Positions 7,988 to 16,466 of a stretch of DNA of 54,133 nucleotides are shown piece by piece (position 1 is the first letter of the stretch; every line of letters begins with the position of its first letter). This stretch comes from JALOTE01 sp031422195. GTDB taxonomy: Bacteria; Pseudomonadota; Alphaproteobacteria; Rhizobiales; Rhizobiaceae. The DNA lies in assembly GCA_031422195.1 (NCBI GenBank), contig JANOPZ010000081.1, positions 1 to 54,133 on the forward strand, in the 5' to 3' direction. Position numbers and translations under genes: made by a program. Below the pieces are notes generated by a model. The model did no database searches, was not told the origin of the DNA, and saw only the letters and a list, made by a program, of their open reading frames with translations.

Positions 7988-9220
7988 GTGAACAGTCCCG
8001 TCGATTTTAGCAGTTTGCCAAACTCATTCCGCACCGGCCCCAATGAGCAGGGCATGTTTGGCACATTCGGCGGGCGCTTTGTTGCCGAAACACTGATGCC
8101 GCTGATTTTGGAGCTGGAAGAGGAATGGAAACGCGCCAAGGTTGACCCGGCGTTTCAAGCCGAACTCCAGCATCTCAACACACACTACACCGGCAGGCCT
8201 TCGCCGATGTATTTTGCCGAGCGCCTCACCACCCATTTGGGTGGCGCAAAGATTTACTTCAAACGTGACGAGCTGAACCACACTGGCAGTCATAAAATCA
8301 ACAATTGCCTTGGCCAGATTTTGCTTGCCAAACGTATGGGCAAAACCCGCATTATAGCCGAAACTGGCGCGGGCCAGCATGGGGTGGCTTCGGCAACAGT
8401 ATCAGCGCGCTTTGGTTTCCCATGCGAGGTTTATATGGGCGCCACCGATGTGCAGCGCCAAGCGCCAAATGTTTTCCGAATGAAGCTGCTCGGCGCAAAG
8501 GTGCACCCTGTCACTTCTGGTCATGGTACGTTGAAAGACGCCATGAATGAAGCGCTGCGTGATTGGGTAACGAACGTTGATGACACCTATTATCTCATCG
8601 GCACGGCGGCTGGCCCGCATCCCTACCCTGAAATGGTGCGCACGTTTCAATCTGTAATCGGCAGCGAAGCGCGGGAACAAATGCTGGCAATGGAAGGCCG
8701 TCTGCCGGACATGCTGATTGCGGCAGTTGGCGGCGGGTCGAACGCCATCGGTTTATTCCACCCGTTTTTGGATGATAAGTCAGTACAAATCATCGGCGTT
8801 GAAGCCGGCGGCAAGGGCCTTGACGGCGAAGAGCATTGCGCTTCCCTCACCGCGGGCACGCCGGGCGTTTTGCACGGCAACCGCACCTATTTGCTGCAAG
8901 ATGCTGACGGCCAGATCAAAGAAGGCCACTCGATTTCAGCGGGCCTCGATTACCCCGGAATTGGCCCTGAACATTCATGGCTCAAAGATTCTGGCCGCGT
9001 CGACTATGTGCCGATCATGGATACCGAAGCGCTTGAGGCGTTTCAACTTCTGACCAAACTTGAAGGTATTATCCCGGCCTTAGAACCGGCACACGCGCTG
9101 GCTGAAGTCATCAAACGCGCGCCCAAAATGGGCAAAGACCAGATTATCGTGATGAATTTATGCGGTCGCGGCGACAAGGATATTTTCACTGTCGGCAAGA
9201 TTTTGGGCGTGGAACTTTAA
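7988..9220 (+). CDS. trpB: tryptophan synthase beta chain
   Basis: TrpB condenses indole, channelled from TrpA, with L-serine using PLP. The product has 410 residues from the GTG at 7988. That start is chosen because GAGG at 7977-7980 is 7 bases away; the GTG at 7982 would be only 1 base away. The PLP lysine is K103 in HTGSHKINN, and the phosphate-binding loop is AVGGGSNAIG. ETGAGQHGVA and the C-terminal LCGRGDKD are also conserved. trpA follows after 3 bases, so the two subunits are coupled. Confidence 0.97.
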   Translation: MNSPVDFSSLPNSFRTGPNEQGMFGTFGGRFVAETLMPLILELEEEWKRAKVDPAFQAELQHLNTHYTGRPSPMYFAERLTTHLGGAKIYFKRDELNHTGSHKINNCLGQILLAKRMGKTRIIAETGAGQHGVASATVSARFGFPCEVYMGATDVQRQAPNVFRMKLLGAKVHPVTSGHGTLKDAMNEALRDWVTNVDDTYYLIGTAAGPHPYPEMVRTFQSVIGSEAREQMLAMEGRLPDMLIAAVGGGSNAIGLFHPFLDDKSVQIIGVEAGGKGLDGEEHCASLTAGTPGVLHGNRTYLLQDADGQIKEGHSISAGLDYPGIGPEHSWLKDSGRVDYVPIMDTEALEAFQLLTKLEGIIPALEPAHALAEVIKRAPKMGKDQIIVMNLCGRGDKDIFTVGKILGVEL

Positions 9221-9223
9221 GAA

Positions 9224-10066
9224 ATGACAACACGCATCGACACGAAATTTGCTAAACTCAAAGCCGAGAACCGTCCCGCGCTTGTGACTTATTTTATGGG
9301 CGGCGACCCTGATTATGCTGCTTCGCTCGACATCATGAAGGCGCTGCCGAAAGCAGGCGCCGATGTGATTGAGCTTGGTATGCCATTCTCAGATCCGATG
9401 GCCGATGGCCCGGCTATTCAACAGGCCGGTATGCGGGCTTTGAAAAACGGGCAGACTTTGGCCAAAACATTGCAGTTAGCGCGGGAATTTCGTGTTGATG
9501 ATGATGTAACGCCAATCGTGATGATGGGTTATTATAACCCGATTTTCATTTATGGTGTTGACCGGTTTTTGGTAGATGCCAAAGCCTCCGGTATTGATGG
9601 TTTAATTGTCGTTGATCTTCCGCCGGAAATGGATGATGAGCTTTGCATTCCGGCGATTGCCGCAGGGGTAAATTTCATCCGGCTTGCAACGCCAACCACC
9701 GATGAAAAGCGCCTACCAACGGTTTTGAAAAACACATCGGGGTTTGTGTATTACGTATCGATGACTGGCATTACCGGTTCGGCAATGGCCGATACGTCCA
9801 AGGTCAATGAAGCCGTGCGGCGAATCAAAAGCCACACTGATCTGCCCATTTGTGTCGGTTTTGGCGTTAAAACCGCCGAGCAGGTTCGCCAGATTGGTGC
9901 GACTGCTGATGGCGTTGTGGTTGGTTCCGCGATTGTGAGTGCAGTGGCAAGCGTGCTTGCGCCTGACGGCACAACGATTGCTAGCCCGGCAGAGGCCGTT
10001 GCAACTCTGGTGACGGGCTTGGCTGCGGGAATTAGGCAGGCACGGGCAAGCGCACGGGCAAGCTGA
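9224..10066 (+). CDS. trpA: tryptophan synthase alpha chain
   Basis: TrpA cleaves indole-3-glycerol phosphate to indole and glyceraldehyde 3-phosphate in a TIM barrel. The catalytic acids are visible as E50 (VIELGMPFSDP) and D61 (SDPMADGP). The active-site loop YYVSMTGITGS and the phosphate-binding CVGFGVKT follow. The length is 280 residues. The C-terminus ends in a short Ala/Arg/Ser repeat (RQARASARAS) with a tandem gcacgggcaag-like DNA repeat, beyond the usual fold. Confidence 0.97.
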   Translation: MTTRIDTKFAKLKAENRPALVTYFMGGDPDYAASLDIMKALPKAGADVIELGMPFSDPMADGPAIQQAGMRALKNGQTLAKTLQLAREFRVDDDVTPIVMMGYYNPIFIYGVDRFLVDAKASGIDGLIVVDLPPEMDDELCIPAIAAGVNFIRLATPTTDEKRLPTVLKNTSGFVYYVSMTGITGSAMADTSKVNEAVRRIKSHTDLPICVGFGVKTAEQVRQIGATADGVVVGSAIVSAVASVLAPDGTTIASPAEAVATLVTGLAAGIRQARASARAS

Positions 10067-10158
10067 ATCACTATTTGCTTGCGAAAAGCTCTGCTAAATT
10101 CCATCTAACACAACATCTACACGCGCACTTCTCATGCGATTTTGCAAAAGGCCCCGCG

Positions 10159-11073
10159 ATGAACTGGATCACCAATTACGTCCGCCCGAAAATCAACTCG
10201 ATGTTGGGCCGACGCGAAACCCCGGAAAATCTTTGGGTGAAAGACCCAGAAACCGGCGAATTGGTTTTCCATAAGGATTTGGAGGACAATCATTTTGTCG
10301 TACCGAATTCTGGCCATCATATGAAAATTCCGGTCAAAGAGCGCTTAAAACGCTTCTTTGACAATGGCGTTTATACAGTGCTTCCAGCGCCGCAAGTGGT
10401 GCCTGATCCGTTAAAGTTCCGTGATGAGAAAAAGTATATTGACCGCTTAAAAGACTACCGCAACCGCACGGGACAAGACGATTCCATTCTCAATTCGGTT
10501 GGCACGATTGACGGCTTAGAGGTCGTTGTTACGATCCATGAATTTGGGTTTATGGGTGGCTCACTCGGTATGGCGGCCGGCGAAACAATTATCCGCGGGT
10601 TTGAAGAAGCCTCGCGCCGTAGAGCGCCTATGATCTTGTTTGCAGCCTCTGGTGGCGCACGAATGCAAGAAGGCATTTTATCCTTGATGCAATTGCCGCG
10701 CACGACCGTAGCAGTGGATCGTCTGCGTGAAGCTGGTTTGCCTTATATTGTGGTGCTGACCAACCCGACGACCGGCGGGGTCTCAGCATCTTATGCCATG
10801 CTTGGCGATGTGCATATTGCCGAGCCTGGCGCGGTGATTGGCTTTGCCGGTAAACGCGTGATTGAGCAAACCATTCGTGAGCGGCTGCCTGCCGATTTCC
10901 AGACCGCTGAATATTTGCAGGCCCATGGTATGGTGGATATGGTGGTGCACCGCAAAGAGCTGAAAAAAACCATCGGCAACTTGCTGCGGATTTTACTAAA
11001 AAAGCCGGTCGTTGCCGCAAATGACACAGTGGCTGTCACGGAAGCAAAAGCGCTGCCAGCCCCTGCCGTTTAA
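10159..11073 (+). CDS. accD: acetyl-CoA carboxylase carboxyltransferase subunit beta
   Basis: AccD joins AccA in the carboxyltransferase that moves CO2 from biotin to acetyl-CoA, the first step of fatty acid synthesis. The 304-residue product begins MNWITNYVRPKINSMLGRRETPENLW, the alphaproteobacterial start; AAAGG precedes this ATG. An upstream in-frame TTG at 10075 gives no conserved residues. The crotonase-fold core shows AASGGARMQEGILSLMQ and GGVSASYAMLGD. The zinc ribbon of E. coli AccD has lost all four cysteines here: the aligned positions read KDPETG and VVPNSGHH. The trpB-trpA-accD-folC order is common in alphaproteobacteria. Confidence 0.96.
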   Translation: MNWITNYVRPKINSMLGRRETPENLWVKDPETGELVFHKDLEDNHFVVPNSGHHMKIPVKERLKRFFDNGVYTVLPAPQVVPDPLKFRDEKKYIDRLKDYRNRTGQDDSILNSVGTIDGLEVVVTIHEFGFMGGSLGMAAGETIIRGFEEASRRRAPMILFAASGGARMQEGILSLMQLPRTTVAVDRLREAGLPYIVVLTNPTTGGVSASYAMLGDVHIAEPGAVIGFAGKRVIEQTIRERLPADFQTAEYLQAHGMVDMVVHRKELKKTIGNLLRILLKKPVVAANDTVAVTEAKALPAPAV

Positions 11074-11106
11074 ACCGGTTTGACACTTGTATTGGAGTTT
11101 CCCCGC

Positions 11107-12432
11107 ATGAGCGCAGAAGCGGTTATTGAGCGCTTAATGACGCTTCATCCCAAAGGTTACGACCTTTCCCTAACCCGTATTTCCGCCCTATTGGAAAGGT
11201 TGGGTAACCCACAAGATAAATTGCCACCGGTCATCCATATTGCTGGCACCAATGGCAAAGGCTCGGCCTCAGCATTTGCCCGTGCATTGATTGAGGCAGC
11301 GGGTCTTGCCTGCCACAGCCATACGTCGCCGCATTTGGTTAAATGGCATGAGCGTTTTCGTATGGGCGCCAATGGCGGCAGCAGTTTTGTTAATGATGCC
11401 ATTTTGCAGGAGGCATTGCTGCGCGTAGAAGCTGCCAATGCGGGCGCAGCTATTACCGTTTTTGAAATTCTGACCGCCGCGATGTTTTTGCTGTTTGCCG
11501 AAAACCCGGCTGACGCAGCAATCATTGAGGTTGGACTTGGCGGACGCTTTGACGCCACCAATGTGATTACCAATCCCGCGGTAACGCTGGTGATGCCGAT
11601 TGCGTTTGATCACATGGCTTTCTTGGGCGACACGATTGAGAAAATTGCATTTGAAAAGGCGGGCATTTTTAAGCGTGGGGTGCCAGCTGTAATCGGCCAA
11701 CAAGGCTTTGAGGCAGCCCGTGAAACACTGATAAACCGTGCGGAACGTTTGGGCGCGCGGCCTATTGCGGTTTACGGGCAGGATTACCTGGCTTTCGAAG
11801 AGCATAGCCGCATGGTGTATCAAGATGAAGAAGGGCTTTATGATTTGCCTTTGCCCGCGCTGGCCGGACGCCATCAATTGGCCAATGCGGCGGCGGCTAT
11901 TTGCGCTGTCAAAGCTGCCGGTTTCCCGGTGAGCCAAGACAGTGCGGAAATTGCGATGCAAAGTGTTTATTGGCCCGCACGGATGCAAGCGTTAAAAACC
12001 GGCAGGTTGATAGAACTCGCTCCCAAGGGCAGTGAGCTTTATGTCGATGGCGGCCATAATCCGCATGCCGGAACTGCAATTGCCGAAGCTCTCGTTGCAC
12101 TTGAAGAGCAAAAGCCAAGGCCGTTGTTTCTTATTTGCGGTATGCTGACCACCAAAGAGCCGCGCGCGTATTTTCAAGCCTTTGAGGGTATCGTCCGCCA
12201 TGTGTTCACCGTGCCGATTACCGGAAGTGAAGTTGGCTATGACCCTGAAATTTTAGCGGATTTAGCGATGGAAGCGGGCCTTTCAGCAGAAGCGGCACCT
12301 TCACCCGAAGCCGTGCTTTTATTGCTGCGTGATAAATGGGACGGGCTTGAGGTTGCACCGCGCATTCTCATCGGTGGTTCGCTTTATCTGGCAGGCGCCG
12401 TGCTCGATGCCAACGGCACACCGCCGGTTTGA
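11107..12432 (+). CDS. folC: bifunctional dihydrofolate synthase / folylpolyglutamate synthase
   Basis: FolC adds glutamate to dihydropteroate and then lengthens the polyglutamate tail of folates. The Mur-ligase-type ATP loop is IHIAGTNGKGSASAFA, followed by SHTSPHLVKWHERFR and IIEVGLGGRFDATNVI, all diagnostic. The length is 441 residues from the ATG at 11107, preferred over an in-frame TTG at 11080 because GGAG lies 9 bases upstream. The C-terminal domain includes YVDGGHNPHAG. It closes the trp-accD-folC operon and is followed by a bidirectional terminator. Confidence 0.96.
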   Translation: MSAEAVIERLMTLHPKGYDLSLTRISALLERLGNPQDKLPPVIHIAGTNGKGSASAFARALIEAAGLACHSHTSPHLVKWHERFRMGANGGSSFVNDAILQEALLRVEAANAGAAITVFEILTAAMFLLFAENPADAAIIEVGLGGRFDATNVITNPAVTLVMPIAFDHMAFLGDTIEKIAFEKAGIFKRGVPAVIGQQGFEAARETLINRAERLGARPIAVYGQDYLAFEEHSRMVYQDEEGLYDLPLPALAGRHQLANAAAAICAVKAAGFPVSQDSAEIAMQSVYWPARMQALKTGRLIELAPKGSELYVDGGHNPHAGTAIAEALVALEEQKPRPLFLICGMLTTKEPRAYFQAFEGIVRHVFTVPITGSEVGYDPEILADLAMEAGLSAEAAPSPEAVLLLLRDKWDGLEVAPRILIGGSLYLAGAVLDANGTPPV

Positions 12433-12495
12433 TAAGGTCTTGCTGGCATTATTCTGAAGCGTTTGATGTGCGATCAAACTTCAAAGTGTTCCAAT

Positions 12496-12519
12496 AAAAA
12501 CCCGCCGAAGCGGGTTTTT
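12496..12519. terminator. bidirectional intrinsic terminator between folC and trxA
   Basis: AAAAACCCGC pairs with GCGGGTTTTT across a CGAA tetraloop, giving an A/T-flanked stem that works in both directions. It sits 64 bases after folC (+) and 25 bases after the trxA stop (-). Confidence 0.9.
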
Positions 12520-12543
12520 CAAATATATACCGGTAAAATCGCT

Positions 12544-12864
12544 TTAAGCCGCGCTGGCAATCCAGCTGGCCATTTTGCTTTTTGGCACTGCACCGACCAT
12601 GTTGGACACCTGCTCGCCACCTTTGAAAATCAACAGGGTTGGAATTGAACGCACGCCATATTTTGCGCCGAGTTCAGGCTCTTCATCGATATTGACTTTC
12701 ACCACCGAAATTTTTCCGGCCATTTCGTTGGAAATTTCTTCCAAGGCAGGCGCAATCATACGGCACGGGCCGCACCATTCTGCCCAAAAATCCACAACAA
12801 CGGGAACATCTGATTTCAATACTGCAGCATCGAAGGTTGCGGTCGTTACTTTGGCGGTTGCCAT
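12544..12864 (-). CDS. trxA: thioredoxin
   Basis: The 106-residue protein carries the redox-active WCGPC motif (C31 and C34) in VVVDFWAEWCGPCRM, the cis-Pro loop YGVRSIPTLLIFKGGE, and the full thioredoxin fold. The start is the ATG at 12864 with AGGAG 7 bases upstream. The frame is open for 28 more codons but these have no homology. It probably reduces ribonucleotide reductase and other cytoplasmic disulfides. Its place downstream of addBA is common in this order. Confidence 0.97.
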   Translation of the reverse strand: MATAKVTTATFDAAVLKSDVPVVVDFWAEWCGPCRMIAPALEEISNEMAGKISVVKVNIDEEPELGAKYGVRSIPTLLIFKGGEQVSNMVGAVPKSKMASWIASAA

Positions 12865-12959
12865 GGTCGTTCTCCTGTTCGCAACCCGAATCGGCTGCGC
12901 TTTATGCCTGTTGAACTCTAATGTGGCGATCTGAACAAGCAGTTTCAAGAACTGGAATT

Positions 12960-15900
12960 CTATCCACTCAGTGTTTGAACACCAAGTTTTGCCAAGGTTT
13001 CAGCCATGCGCGCATCATCCAGATACAATAATTTGGGCCCTGAGGTGTAGACTAAAGCGGCTTTAACCGCATGGCCCGGAAATACCGGCATCACCAATTG
13101 CCGGTAAAGCGCCAATTGCAGAATGTGGCTTTCAGAAACACCGGCTGCATTTATTGGTGCACGCCCGGTTTTGAAATCGATCAATGTGACAATGCCATTT
13201 GATTGGCTGATCCGATCAATTTTACCGGCGATAATCTGGGGATTGCCGCGCAAATTGATGATACCGGACACCTGCACTTCGGCCTTGGAGCCGCTGCTAA
13301 ACAACACGGCAAATTCACTGTTGCCAATCACGCGCATTGCTTCTGCTACGATGGCGGTTTGTTCAGTTATGCCAAGCGCGTTTGAATTGCGGGCGATGTA
13401 ACGCGCGGCAGCTTCAGCGCGGCCCTCTGCTGGCATATCAGGCAGGCGTTGCAACAATGTATGTATCAAAGTGCCCCTGACCATGGCCGCGGGCGTTTCT
13501 TCAATGGTGCCGAGCACTGGCGAGACAAATGGTTGCAGCGCAACGAGGGCCTCAAGGGCATCCTCACTGTCAGCCTCAATAATCAATGCCGCAGCTGATG
13601 GTGCAAGCGGGCGCGGAATTTCTGGTTCCTGCGGCAGCGGCGCAAATTCAAATGGTTTCATATTCGCGATATTAATGTCGGCAATTTCACCTGTTTCATC
13701 CATTGCCCCATTTGGCGCAAAACGGCACATTTCTATGCCTTCGGGCGACGTGTAAATACCCTGTCCTTCAGTGCCAAACAGCCCGGCTTTTACCCATTCA
13801 GCCCAGCCACTTTTGTTGTCTGAAATCCCGCGCCAACCGCAGATCGTCAGCGTGTTTTCGGCACGCGTCATGGCCACATAGAGCAGGCGGCGGTATTCAT
13901 CATCAGCCAAAAGCGCGTGGCGTTCGTTGATGTCTTTGCGCGCTTGCGCTGTGTCTTTGCCAACAATCCATAAGTAGCAATCGCGTCCGTAAAGCGGGGC
14001 TTGCGCTTTGCTGTAAAGGCCTAAAACGGGGCGTTGAGTGCTGGAAGCCACCGCCCCGCCGCCATCGACAAGAAAAACATGCTTGGCTTCAAGACCTTTA
14101 GCACCATGCACCGTCATAATGCGCACTTCGTTGCGGTTTTGATCCATTTGGCGTTTAATTTCTGGCGGCGCAGCTTCAAGAGCCTCGATAAAAGCATCTA
14201 ACCCCGGGTTGTCTTCGCGCGATGCTTCTTGTGCCAGTGCTAAAAACTCATCAAGAATATCTTCAACCTCAGAGCCAAAGCGCGCAATAAATTTGCGCCG
14301 AAGGCCATCAGCACCCAATGCCAGCGTAAAGAAACGATCAAGAGAGATAACATCAGCCCGTTTTCGCCACTCGCTCAGTTGCTGAGACGTTGCGATGGAT
14401 TTTGCATCGGTTTGCTTTGCAAGCGTATCGAGCAGGCAATTGCCATCTGCGGCCAACGCCAGCGCCATCATCTCATCATCGCTGAAACCAAAGACTGGGC
14501 TTTTGAGGAGGCTCGCCAATGATAAACTGTCTGCGGGCGCAACACAAATACGGGCTAGGGCCAGCAGATCTTTAACCGCAATATGGCTCAGCAAATTCAA
14601 GCGATCGACGCCGCCGACCGGTACAGGTGTTGGGAAGTTCTTAAGTTCGCGCGCCAGTGCATGAATGAAGGCATTGCGCTTGCGTACTAAAACCAAAATT
14701 TCACCGGGTTTTGCAAAGCCGGTATGCACCCAACGCGCAATGGTTTTTGCAACATTCTTTGCCACCCGCACCATTGGAGATTGTTCAATATCTTGCCGGT
14801 CTGTCCATTCACCGGGGGATTCGGCCTTCGTAGCGCGGATCATATCCCAGACGTCAATACGGCCAATGGCTTTTGGCCGCAGCGAATCATGCACCGTTGC
14901 TGTCCCGTCAGACGTAACCCCTTTGCGCAGATCTTTCTGTTCAAACACCGCGTCAACACCCTTCAGAATTGCCGGTGCCGAACGAAAGGAGGCCTTAAAC
15001 ACTTCAGATTTTAGCTCTTGGCCGGTGGATTTTCCGCGTTTTTCATAGTTCCGGCGTTGATCTTCAAAGCTTTCAGGCCGGGCACCCTGAAACGAATAGA
15101 TGGATTGTTTGGGGTCTCCCACAACAAACACGGTACGGTGACGGTTCGAGCCTTCGCGGTTATCAAAAATTTCCTCAGTCAGCGCACCCAGCACATCCCA
15201 TTGGCCCGGGCTGGTATCCTGGGCCTCATCCAGCAAAACATGGTCTATGCCGGCATCAAGCTTATAGCGCACCCAAGCGCTGACCTCAGGACGCGTCAAC
15301 AGGCGTTGCGTCCGGGAAATCAAATCAGCAAAATCCAAAAGGCCGCGCTGCTGCTTCATCGCCTCGTATTCAGCGATGAGCATTTCAGAAAGCAGCAAAG
15401 CCGATGTGCTTCGGCGAACAAGGCGATAATTGGCAAGGCGGGCAGCAATGGATTGAATATGAACCGCTGCAACAAGGTAAGTTTCATAGGCAGCAGGTTG
15501 AAATTTCTTGATTGATGCAGGTGCGGCGGAAGTTTCACCGTACGAAGTCCCGTCACTCTTCAACAAACCCGACACCAGAAAATCTGCTTTTTCAACGGGA
15601 TTAAAAGTTGCCAATGCTGATCGGGCATCAGGCGCTATAAATTTATTAAAGTTTGCGGCGTTGACCTGATTTGCCAGATCCAACAGCGTCTTGAGGGCCA
15701 AGTCATCCATGCCGCCTGCGGGCCACATTTTAGCAGCAATTGTGTCTTCGGTTTCCTCAGGCCCAAAACCAAGGCTTTGATATAGCGGTTGCCAATCACG
15801 GTTTTCACCAATGGCGCGGGGAATATAGCCTGCCAATTCATCGCGCAACGTAATCGCAGCAGAAAACAGCTTTTCTAAACCATCCTCACCGGCAGCCGCA

Positions 15901-16466
15901 AAAACCCGGGCAAATGCTGCGCTAAGCTCCGGGTGGGTTGCACGATCAGAAGCTTTCAAAATAAGCCGCGCACGGGCTTCGGCAATTAAGAGTTTTTCAG
16001 CTTGGCCTTGAAGCAATTCAAAGTGGCCCGCGATATTGGCTTCAAGCGGAAAGCGCCGCAGCACCATTTCACAAAACGCGTGGATTGTCTGGATTTTTAA
16101 TCCGCCCGGCGTTTCGAGCGCTTGCGCAAAAAGGCGGCGTGCCTTCGCATAACCCTGTGGCGAACTGCTGGCCGCATCTAGGTCTTTAAGGCGTTTTCCT
16201 AAGGCTTCATCGCTGGCAATTGCAAACTCTGAAAGACCCTTAAATACGCGCTCGCGCATATTGGCGGCCGCGGTTTTGGTATAAGTCAGGCATAAAATGC
16301 GTGAAGGTTCAACGCCTTCAAGCAGCAATCTGATAACGCGTTCGGCCAGCACATGTGTTTTTCCAGACCCTGCATTTGCAGTGACCCATACCCATTGGCG
16401 CGGGTCGGCGGCGGCCTTTTGATGGTCCCGTGCATCATCCGAGATTACGAGGTCAGTGCGGCTCAT
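12960..16466 (-). CDS. addA: AddA helicase-nuclease (double-strand break repair)
   Basis: This 1168-residue UvrD-like superfamily 1 helicase with a C-terminal RecB-type nuclease is the motor of AddAB, which resects broken ends for RecA. Walker A is VTANAGSGKTHVLAERV at about 28-45. Later motifs include DFADLISRTQRLL, HVLLDEAQDTSPGQWDVL (Walker B), VVGDPKQSIYSFQGARPE and MTVHGAKGLEAKHVFLVD. Near the C-terminus GKIDRI and TLIDFKTGRAP form the PD-(D/E)XK nuclease site. The start overlaps the addB stop by 4 bases. Confidence 0.96.
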   Translation of the reverse strand: MSRTDLVISDDARDHQKAAADPRQWVWVTANAGSGKTHVLAERVIRLLLEGVEPSRILCLTYTKTAAANMRERVFKGLSEFAIASDEALGKRLKDLDAASSSPQGYAKARRLFAQALETPGGLKIQTIHAFCEMVLRRFPLEANIAGHFELLQGQAEKLLIAEARARLILKASDRATHPELSAAFARVFAAAGEDGLEKLFSAAITLRDELAGYIPRAIGENRDWQPLYQSLGFGPEETEDTIAAKMWPAGGMDDLALKTLLDLANQVNAANFNKFIAPDARSALATFNPVEKADFLVSGLLKSDGTSYGETSAAPASIKKFQPAAYETYLVAAVHIQSIAARLANYRLVRRSTSALLLSEMLIAEYEAMKQQRGLLDFADLISRTQRLLTRPEVSAWVRYKLDAGIDHVLLDEAQDTSPGQWDVLGALTEEIFDNREGSNRHRTVFVVGDPKQSIYSFQGARPESFEDQRRNYEKRGKSTGQELKSEVFKASFRSAPAILKGVDAVFEQKDLRKGVTSDGTATVHDSLRPKAIGRIDVWDMIRATKAESPGEWTDRQDIEQSPMVRVAKNVAKTIARWVHTGFAKPGEILVLVRKRNAFIHALARELKNFPTPVPVGGVDRLNLLSHIAVKDLLALARICVAPADSLSLASLLKSPVFGFSDDEMMALALAADGNCLLDTLAKQTDAKSIATSQQLSEWRKRADVISLDRFFTLALGADGLRRKFIARFGSEVEDILDEFLALAQEASREDNPGLDAFIEALEAAPPEIKRQMDQNRNEVRIMTVHGAKGLEAKHVFLVDGGGAVASSTQRPVLGLYSKAQAPLYGRDCYLWIVGKDTAQARKDINERHALLADDEYRRLLYVAMTRAENTLTICGWRGISDNKSGWAEWVKAGLFGTEGQGIYTSPEGIEMCRFAPNGAMDETGEIADINIANMKPFEFAPLPQEPEIPRPLAPSAAALIIEADSEDALEALVALQPFVSPVLGTIEETPAAMVRGTLIHTLLQRLPDMPAEGRAEAAARYIARNSNALGITEQTAIVAEAMRVIGNSEFAVLFSSGSKAEVQVSGIINLRGNPQIIAGKIDRISQSNGIVTLIDFKTGRAPINAAGVSESHILQLALYRQLVMPVFPGHAVKAALVYTSGPKLLYLDDARMAETLAKLGVQTLSG

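Noticed and set aside
10075..10158. 28-residue extension of AccD
   Set aside because: It starts from a TTG with no ribosome-binding site; the conserved start MNWITNYVRPKIN is at 10159 with AAAGG upstream.
11269..11988. 239-codon open frame opposite folC
   Set aside because: Antisense to well-conserved FolC motifs, with no family resemblance.
12865..12948. 28-residue extension of thioredoxin
   Set aside because: AGGAG is placed for the ATG at 12864, and the extension lacks homology.
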